Below, piece by piece: positions 1 through 4,177 of a DNA stretch of 5,969 bases. This DNA comes from Deltaproteobacteria bacterium (GTDB lineage: Bacteria; Desulfobacterota; Desulfobulbia; Desulfobulbales; BM004). The stretch spans positions 1 to 5,969 of the forward strand of contig JAFDBU010000287.1 of the NCBI GenBank assembly GCA_019313095.1, written 5' to 3'. Every line of letters starts with the position of its first letter. The first letter of the stretch is position 1. The notes beneath the pieces are model-generated. The model was not told the origin of the DNA and ran no database searches. It saw only the letters and a list, made by a program, of their open reading frames with translations. A program made the translations under genes and the position numbers.

Positions 1-9
1 CCATTTCAC

Positions 10-146
10 GCAGCCGAGCAGCGGAAAAATAACCGGATCAGCGTGAGGACTGTTTGAGCCACTGTAAGTGGCGAGTTTCGCAACGCCCGGTTATTTTGAG
101 CAGCACAGGGAAGTCCGCCTTTGGCGGACCAAGTGATTGGCTGCCC
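10..146. repeat. Palindromic intergenic element (nested stem-loops)
   Basis: This non-coding stretch is built from perfect inverted repeats. An 11-bp pair (26-36 with 87-97, core AAAATAACCGG) encloses a 6-bp hairpin (58-63 with 67-72, loop GTA). A separate 7-bp hairpin GTCCGCC-TTT-GGCGGAC lies at 113-129. A further 6-bp pair, GCAGCC (10-15) with GGCTGC (139-144), could close the whole structure, and GAGCAGC occurs twice (16-22, 98-104). The pattern resembles dispersed intergenic palindromes (REP or MITE-like) found in many proteobacterial genomes. That it is repeated elsewhere in this genome is inference. It lies just downstream of fbp on the minus strand and might also stop or stabilise that transcript, but no stem is followed by a clean T-run. 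The 71-codon open frame across it is treated as incidental. Confidence 0.55.
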
Positions 147-213
147 TTTTTGGTTCGTTTTTGGGCAAGCAAAAATGAACATAAAAACGATCTTTTTATC
201 TGCATAAAAAAAA

Positions 214-1257
214 TTATTCTCCTCTCAGGATGGCCATGGCCTTTGCCACATCAGCTTTGCAGCCGATAAAAAGCGGCACCCGTTCATGCAGTTCCTTGGC
301 CTGTATATCAAGAATACGTTGCCTGCCGTCAGTTGCAGCACCACCGGCCTGCTCAACAATAAAAGCAAGAGGGGCCGCCTCACACAACAGTCTGAGCTTG
401 CCATGCGGTTTACGGGGGTCCTGGCTGTCAGCCGGATACATGTAAATGCCGCCGTAAAGAAGATTGCGGTGGAAATCAGCAACCATGGCTCCGATATATC
501 TGGCTGTGTATGGTTTTCCAGACTCATTTTTTGAGAATTTAAAATAGTTGACAACGTTTCTAGTGTGTTCATCCCAGTATTCGGTATACGATTCGTTCAC
601 CGAATATATAGTGCCGCGTTCCGGCATGGTGATATTCTGGTGCGAAAGCAGAAATTCGCCGACTGACGGATCAAGGGTAAAGCCATGCACGCCCTTGCCG
701 GCGGTATAAACCAGCATAGTGCTGGAACCGTAGAGGAAGTAACCTGCAGCAACCTGCTCGTAACCGTAACGCAGAAAATTATCCAGCATGGAGCATTCTG
801 CCTTTTCTACTTTCCGATGGATCGAGAAGATTGTGCCTATACTTGCATTGGCATCAACATTGGAGGATCCGTCCAGAGGATCAAAAGCCAATACATAATT
901 ACCCTCCGGCATGTTATCCGGTATTGTGATGATCTCGGCATTTTCTTCGGATGACATGGCGCAGATCAGACCTGAACGTTCCATCCTGTGAATAAGTGCC
1001 TGGTTGGCAAAATCGTCAAGCTTTCGGACATTTTCTCCCTGGATATTGACATCGCCTGTGGCCCCGAGGAGATCCGCCAGGCCTGCTTTATTGACTTCTC
1101 TTGAGATAAGCTTGGCACTGATTATCAGTTCGCTGAGGAGTCTGGTAAACTGCCCTGTAGCTGCGGGGCATTCATCCTCGCACAGGAGAAGATGTTCCGT
1201 TATAGTGATCCCGAGCCTGTAGCTTTGATTGGCCCGTTGAATTTCTGTTTGATGCAT
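214..1257 (-). CDS. fbp: Class I fructose-1,6-bisphosphatase
   Basis: Hydrolyses fructose 1,6-bisphosphate to fructose 6-phosphate and phosphate, the committed gluconeogenic step, in the cytoplasm with divalent metals. The 347-residue product is complete and slightly longer than E. coli Fbp (about 332). The signature residues are present in order: NIQGE (71-75), the metal-binding SSEEN (102-106), DPLDGSSN (126-133), the QVAAGY and [10 protein letters not shown] segment (168-185), YSVNE (218-222), the substrate-binding [12 protein letters not shown] (253-264), GGIYMYP (269-275), KLRLLCE with metal-ligand Glu293 (287-293) and EQAGG (302-306). The start is supported by AGAGGA seven bases upstream. 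The gene lies 27 nt behind the Mth938-like gene on the same strand, so an operon is likely. No frameshift or missing catalytic residue is seen. The N-terminal 30 residues are least conserved, so a slightly later start cannot be excluded. Confidence 0.96.
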   Translation of the reverse strand: MHQTEIQRANQSYRLGITITEHLLLCEDECPAATGQFTRLLSELIISAKLISREVNKAGLADLLGATGDVNIQGENVRKLDDFANQALIHRMERSGLICAMSSEENAEIITIPDNMPEGNYVLAFDPLDGSSNVDANASIGTIFSIHRKVEKAECSMLDNFLRYGYEQVAAGYFLYGSSTMLVYTAGKGVHGFTLDPSVGEFLLSHQNITMPERGTIYSVNESYTEYWDEHTRNVVNYFKFSKNESGKPYTARYIGAMVADFHRNLLYGGIYMYPADSQDPRKPHGKLRLLCEAAPLAFIVEQAGGAATDGRQRILDIQAKELHERVPLFIGCKADVAKAMAILRGE

Positions 1258-1264
1258 ATGCGGA

Positions 1265-1270
1265 TCCTCT
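1265..1270 (-). promoter_or_regulatory. Ribosome binding site of fbp
   Basis: On the minus strand AGAGGA lies 7 nt before the ATG at 1257. It supports that start and independent translation of fbp behind the Mth938-like gene. Confidence 0.6.
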
Positions 1271-1284
1271 GGTTTTTTTTCTTT

Positions 1285-1632
1285 TTAACAGGTTAAATGA
1301 AAACAGCCGCCCACCCTTTTTCTGCCGGACAGGTTGTTATAGGTTTCTATGGCTTTGACGCTTTTCTGGGCAATAAATTCAATATTACGGGCCGCCAGAT
1401 TTTCCTGCAGTTCAGGAGTTGGCCGCATTACTCCCATGGCTCCGGTACCACAGACAACAACTTCCGGTGCAGTTGCAATAAGTTCCCGCAGATCATCTGC
1501 GGTAAGCACATGTCCCTGATTGCGCCACCAGGGGCTTAAGATACGACTGTCTGGAAAAATGATGACGTCCTTGGTATAACGTATGCCGTCTATTACCATG
1601 CGACCGAAGCTGTAAGACTCAATCATGGGCAT
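1285..1632 (-). CDS. Mth938-like domain protein (DUF498)
   Basis: A 115-residue protein of the Mth938/DUF498 family, the fold shared with mitochondrial complex I assembly factor NDUFAF3. The biochemical role in bacteria is unsettled. Family features visible are the N-terminal SYSFGRMVIDGIRY (6-19), the conserved SPWWRNQGH (33-41), DDLRE (46-50), the VVVCGTGAMGVM strand-loop (58-69) and the C-terminal FHLTC (111-115). The open frame runs on to 1743, but the 37 extra residues have no family resemblance. The ATG at 1632 has GAGGAG eight bases upstream and gives the usual family length of about 115-125. A second ATG two codons later (1626) is an alternative. It is the first gene of a probable two-gene unit with fbp. 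That pairing could mean linked expression but does not reveal a function. Confidence 0.85.
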   Translation of the reverse strand: MPMIESYSFGRMVIDGIRYTKDVIIFPDSRILSPWWRNQGHVLTADDLRELIATAPEVVVCGTGAMGVMRPTPELQENLAARNIEFIAQKSVKAIETYNNLSGRKRVGGCFHLTC

Positions 1633-1640
1633 TTTAAAAA

Positions 1641-1646
1641 CTCCTC
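1641..1646 (-). promoter_or_regulatory. Ribosome binding site deciding the Mth938-like start
   Basis: GAGGAG on the minus strand lies 8 nt before the ATG at 1632. It favours that start over the longer frame beginning at 1743. Confidence 0.65.
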
Positions 1647-1883
1647 GCTGTATCTGCGCCCGAATGCGGCTGAACAGGAACAGCGAATGGATTCCTTGTA
1701 GCTCGGAGTCTTCGCTTGCCTGTTGCGGTGTTAGTGAGGGCATTTGATAAAATCAACATTCTTACCTCAGGAGATTCCTCACAGCTTGCCGGGGGAGCTA
1801 CAATTATCCAGGAAATTCCCGTGGGCCGCCTCAATCTTGAAAATTACCATGTCAGATTGGGTATATAGCTGTTTTGTTACTGT

Positions 1884-1913
1884 TTGAAAAAGAAAGAACA
1901 AGTAGTATACAAT
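1884..1913 (+). promoter_or_regulatory. Sigma70-like promoter candidate for the hydrolase gene
   Basis: TTGAAA (1884-1889, 5 of 6 to TTGACA) is followed after 18 nt by TACAAT (1908-1913, 5 of 6 to TATAAT), or after 16 nt by TATACA (1906-1911). It points at the hydrolase and would leave a leader of about 190 nt. The assignment comes from sequence match only. Confidence 0.4.
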
Positions 1914-2020
1914 ATAACCTGTAAAAATTGCTGGTTCTCCTAAAATCATACAACGGGCAGGAGACGTACCCGTAATATATTTTTACTAGGTCCGGTTGTT
2001 GAATACGAGACTTTTTACGA

Positions 2021-2043
2021 ATTCAGCAGTATTCACCAGTATT
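2021..2043 (+). repeat. Short tandem 10-mer repeat in leader
   Basis: ATTCAGCAGT is followed directly by ATTCACCAGT and then ATT, giving CAGTATT twice exactly one helical turn apart. It lies about 70-90 nt before the hydrolase start. A regulator-binding site is possible but untested. Chance is also plausible in a repeat this short. Confidence 0.35.
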
Positions 2044-2097
2044 TTAAATGAGACTGCCTGACTAATGGTGCTGGCCAATTGTGTTAGAGGTCTGATG

Positions 2098-2102
2098 AAG
2101 GA
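2098..2102 (+). promoter_or_regulatory. Ribosome binding site of the hydrolase
   Basis: AAGGA lies 9 nt before the GTG at 2112. It supports a GTG start, there being no nearby upstream in-frame ATG. Confidence 0.5.
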
Positions 2103-2111
2103 AACTGCGAG

Positions 2112-2969
2112 GTGGCACAAAGAGGTGTGACGGCGAATATCATCTGGACTATTGCAATACTGGCTGCAGTAACGTATGGCGCCCTCTGTCTCTTTTTGTT
2201 TCTGATGCAGTCCAAGCTGCTCTACTATCCTGACCTGCCCTCAAGAAAGCTGACAGCAAGTCCGGTCGATATCGGACTGGATTATAGTCCCGTCACAATA
2301 AAAACCTCTGACGGGGTAACAATCCATGGCTGGTTTGTCGCTGCCCAGCGGGAAAAAGGAACACTGCTGTTCTTTCACGGCAATGCTGGCAATATCTCCC
2401 ACCGTCTGGATTCAATCAAGATCTTCCATGATCTCGGTCTTTCCACCTACATAATTGATTACCGGGGCTATGGCCAGAGCCAGGGTGTAATTTCCGAACA
2501 GGGTTCCTATCTCGATGCAGAGGCTGCCTGGGATTATCTGACGCAAACTAGAAAAATACCAAGGGAGCAGATAATTGTTTTCGGCAGGTCGCTGGGTGCT
2601 GCCATTGCAGCCCATATAGCTGCAAACCATTTGCCCGGTGCGCTCATCCTTGAATCGGCTTTTACCTCTGTACCGGATATGGCGGCACGGTTATATCCTG
2701 TTTTACCCGTCCGCCTATTAAGCAGGTTCCAGTATAATACGAAGAAAATGCTGGGATCGGTATCCTGTCCGGTATTGATTATCCACAGCCCTGATGACGA
2801 GATAATACCCTTTGAAAACGGTCTGCAGCTCTATGACAGCGCCCGGCAACCTAGGGAATTGCTAAGAATACGCGGAGGACATAATGAGGGTTTCCTGGTT
2901 AGTTCCAGTAAGTATTCTGACGGCCTCAGCAAATTTATTGGGACACATTTACCTGAGATGTCCCGATGA
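2112..2969 (+). CDS. Membrane-anchored alpha/beta hydrolase (BEM46/ABHD13 type)
   Basis: A 285-residue serine hydrolase with an N-terminal hydrophobic segment (about residues 9-31) that should act as a membrane anchor or uncleaved signal, followed by the LLYYP motif (36-40) typical of the BEM46/YfhR/ABHD13 group. The core shows the oxyanion-hole loop FHGNAGN (88-94), YRGYGQSQG (117-125), the nucleophile elbow GRSLGA (158-163, Ser160), the acid in HSPDDEIIP (probably Asp229) and the histidine in GGHNEG (His257). The triad is therefore complete and the length is normal. The natural substrate in this family is unknown; esterase or thioesterase activity is the usual expectation. The start is GTG at 2112 with AAGGA upstream. 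A second GTG at 2127 with AGAGG just before it is an alternative that keeps the membrane segment. The gene appears to be transcribed alone. Confidence 0.88.
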   Translation: MAQRGVTANIIWTIAILAAVTYGALCLFLFLMQSKLLYYPDLPSRKLTASPVDIGLDYSPVTIKTSDGVTIHGWFVAAQREKGTLLFFHGNAGNISHRLDSIKIFHDLGLSTYIIDYRGYGQSQGVISEQGSYLDAEAAWDYLTQTRKIPREQIIVFGRSLGAAIAAHIAANHLPGALILESAFTSVPDMAARLYPVLPVRLLSRFQYNTKKMLGSVSCPVLIIHSPDDEIIPFENGLQLYDSARQPRELLRIRGGHNEGFLVSSSKYSDGLSKFIGTHLPEMSR

Positions 2970-3019
2970 TTGAGACAGGACGATTTTTTATCTTAAATTT
3001 TATAAAGTTAAAAATTTTT

Positions 3020-3049
3020 TTGACAAGCAAAGGCAGAAGTTGCTTTAAA
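3020..3049 (+). promoter_or_regulatory. Sigma70-like promoter candidate for the selenoprotein gene
   Basis: A perfect TTGACA (3020-3025) is followed after 18 nt by TTTAAA (3044-3049, 4 of 6 to TATAAT). A strongly A/T-rich tract (about 2984-3020) precedes the -35 and resembles an UP element. The expected leader is about 60 nt. Confidence 0.5.
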
Positions 3050-3100
3050 AGGAATGCTGCAAATAAAAGTATGGTGATAAACCTTTAATTTTCTCTGACA

Positions 3101-3106
3101 AAGGAG
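3101..3106 (+). promoter_or_regulatory. Ribosome binding site of the selenoprotein gene
   Basis: AAGGAG lies 10 nt before the ATG at 3117 and 4 nt before the ATG at 3111. The spacing favours 3117. A TTG at 3108 is too close to be the start. Confidence 0.65.
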
Positions 3107-3116
3107 TTTGATGCCC

Positions 3117-3959
3117 ATGGGAGTCCTGGATTATTTCAAGTCAATACCGGCTATGACAGCAGAAGAGGTGCGGCAGTTTATTACTGAAAAACACCCGGAT
3201 GATTATAACCTGGTGGATGTGCGTCAACCGAGGGAATATGAGATTGACCACATTCCGGGTGCCAATCTTATTCCCATGGCGGAATTGAAGGACAGGCTGG
3301 ATGAGATAGACCCCGGGAAGCCGACTATAGTTTACTGAGCAGCAGGGGTGCGTAGCCGGTCGGCTACCAATTTACTGCTGGGGGCAGGGTTGAAAAATGT
3401 CTACACCATGGAAGGCGGCATCAGGGCCTGGAAAGGAATGGTAGCCTACGGTCTCCCTGAAGCCGGTATGGCTTATTTTTCTCCGGCGACCGATGCAGAG
3501 GAGGTTGTCGGGTTGGCCTGGGCCCTGGAAGAGGGATCAAAACTCTTTTATCAGGGAGTTGCTGATCATTTTAAGCTGGACAAGGAAACGCGGGAAATCT
3601 TCAGCTGGCTGGTTTCGGCTGAAAAGAATCATGAAAAGCATCTGCTTGAAACCTATGAATCCATGACTGGCTCCAAACCGGATTTTGAAAAACTCAGGAC
3701 ACGATTTAGTGATGGCCTAAGCGGTTCTTTCATGGAAGGAGGCGTTGCCGTTCAGGAGGCGCTTGACTGGGTAAAAGGGAAAGGAGTATCGCAAAGCCTG
3801 GAATTGGCCATGGCCATGGAGGTCAACGCCTTTGACCTGTATATAAAAATGAGTCGGGCTATTGAAGATCCAAAAGCCCAAAAGATTTTTAAAAAATTAT
3901 CAGAAGAGGAGCAGGTCCATCTTGAAAAGCTTGCGGATCTTCTGGATACGAAAATCTGA
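3117..3959 (+). CDS. Selenocysteine rhodanese fused to ferritin-like diiron domain (in-frame UGA at 3336)
   Basis: Read through the TGA at 3336-3338 as selenocysteine, this is one 280-residue protein. Residues about 12-107 form a rhodanese domain: NLVDVRQPREYEIDHIPGA (31-49), then IVY-Sec74-AAGVRS, where other rhodaneses carry the catalytic Cys of a CxxGxRS loop, then GLKNVYTMEGGIRAWKG (91-107). Residues about 125-280 form a rubrerythrin/ferritin-like four-helix domain with a full set of likely diiron ligands: Glu139, Glu169-x-x-His172, Glu235 and Glu265-x-x-His268. Known rhodaneses move sulfane sulfur through a persulfide. A selenol would form a selenosulfide. The diiron domain suggests peroxide or oxygen chemistry (inference). 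If TGA were a stop, the first piece would be 73 residues without its active site, and the rest has no credible ribosome site. The frame ends at another TGA (3957), with no SECIS seen there. Cytoplasmic, with no signal peptide seen. The start could also be ATG 3111. Confidence 0.9.
3339..3380 (+). promoter_or_regulatory. Bacterial SECIS element (selenocysteine insertion hairpin)
   Basis: Immediately after the UGA, CAGCAG (3340-3345) pairs with CTGCTG (3375-3380). An internal loop separates this from a perfect upper stem, GTAGCC (3352-3357) with GGCTAC (3362-3367), capped by the four-base loop GGTC (3358-3361). Known bacterial SECIS elements bind SelB through a short upper stem with a G/U-containing apical loop about 16-37 nt past the UGA. 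Here the loop G is the 20th base after the UGA, inside that range. The GGTC loop resembles the GGUC of E. coli fdhF. The hairpin is also coding sequence. Confidence 0.85.
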
Positions 3960-4046
3960 ACGGTTAAATTTTATCTACATTGAAATAGTGCTGAACAGAG
4001 AAGAGAAAGCAGAAAAATGTGAGTTGTAATTTTTTCTGTTAGGTTT

Positions 4047-4062
4047 TGGCACGGTCTGTGAA
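4047..4062 (+). promoter_or_regulatory. Possible sigma54-type promoter
   Basis: TGGCACG (4047-4053) is a perfect -24 element. With the usual 4-nt gap the -12 element would be GTGAA rather than TTGCA, so the match is partial. It points into the space before the convergent terminator, where no protein gene lies. Low confidence. Confidence 0.25.
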
Positions 4063-4127
4063 TAAATAAAAAGCAAGAGACTTAAAGGAAACAGTATCTC
4101 TCTCCTTTATATACTTTCCCTTCCTAT

Positions 4128-4177
4128 AATGACAAGAAACCCCGACCGCCACCCTTTGGTCGGGGTTTCTTGTCATT
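4128..4177. terminator. Bidirectional intrinsic terminator, perfect 20-bp stem
   Basis: Bases 4128-4147 are perfectly complementary to 4158-4177 around a 10-nt loop. The stem's inner half is GC-rich (CCCCGACC/GGTCGGGG) and is flanked by GAAA/TTTC, giving a U-rich 3' side for transcripts from either strand. It sits between the selenoprotein gene (plus) and the DUF255 gene (minus), so it can end both. The stop codon of the DUF255 gene (4173-4175) lies inside the stem. Confidence 0.88.

Larger units (their letters stand above)
1633..2111. other. Divergent intergenic region with leaders
   Basis: These 479 bases separate the minus-strand Mth938-like/fbp unit from the plus-strand hydrolase. They hold a good plus-strand promoter candidate (1884-1913), a weak 5-bp hairpin ACGGG/CCCGT at 1953-1973 followed by an AT-rich run, and a tandem 10-mer repeat (2021-2043). 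I found no convincing minus-strand promoter for the Mth938-like gene. The best guess (TTGATT near 1762) has a poor -10. Short open frames exist on both strands around 1671-1867, but none has a start with a ribosome site or a recognised motif. I see no tRNA or riboswitch family. Confidence 0.5.

Noticed and set aside
54..269. 71-residue plus-strand open frame at the left edge
   Set aside because: It runs through the palindromic element and into the fbp 3' end on the other strand, has no ribosome site and shows no domain. Incidental.
1633..1743. N-terminal extension of the Mth938-like protein to 1743
   Set aside because: The extra 37 residues do not resemble the family, and GAGGAG at 1641-1646 points to the ATG at 1632.
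1671..1867. Plus-strand open frame with protein-like composition, ending at TAG 1867
   Set aside because: It has no ATG, no ribosome site and no recognised motif. About 66 codons open is not improbable, though a decayed gene remnant cannot be fully excluded.
2940..2989. Terminator after the hydrolase (GGGACA/TGTCCC hairpin, later T6)
   Set aside because: The 6-bp stem (2940-2945 with 2959-2964) is mostly inside the coding end and the T-run begins 19 nt later. The alternative GTCC/GGAC stem is only 4 bp.
3032..3045. Sigma54 promoter before the selenoprotein gene (GGCAGAAGTTGCT)
   Set aside because: The GG-to-GC distance is 10 rather than 12 nt, which sigma54 does not tolerate. The overlapping TTGACA promoter is a better reading.
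3336..3338. TGA as a nonsense mutation or sequencing error in a pseudogene
   Set aside because: The position at the catalytic Cys, the SECIS hairpin, the intact downstream frame and preserved metal ligands all argue for selenocysteine instead.
3348..3959. Independent ferritin-like gene starting at GTG 3348 after the TGA
   Set aside because: The start lies inside the SECIS stem with no good ribosome site, and it would begin in the middle of a rhodanese active-site loop.
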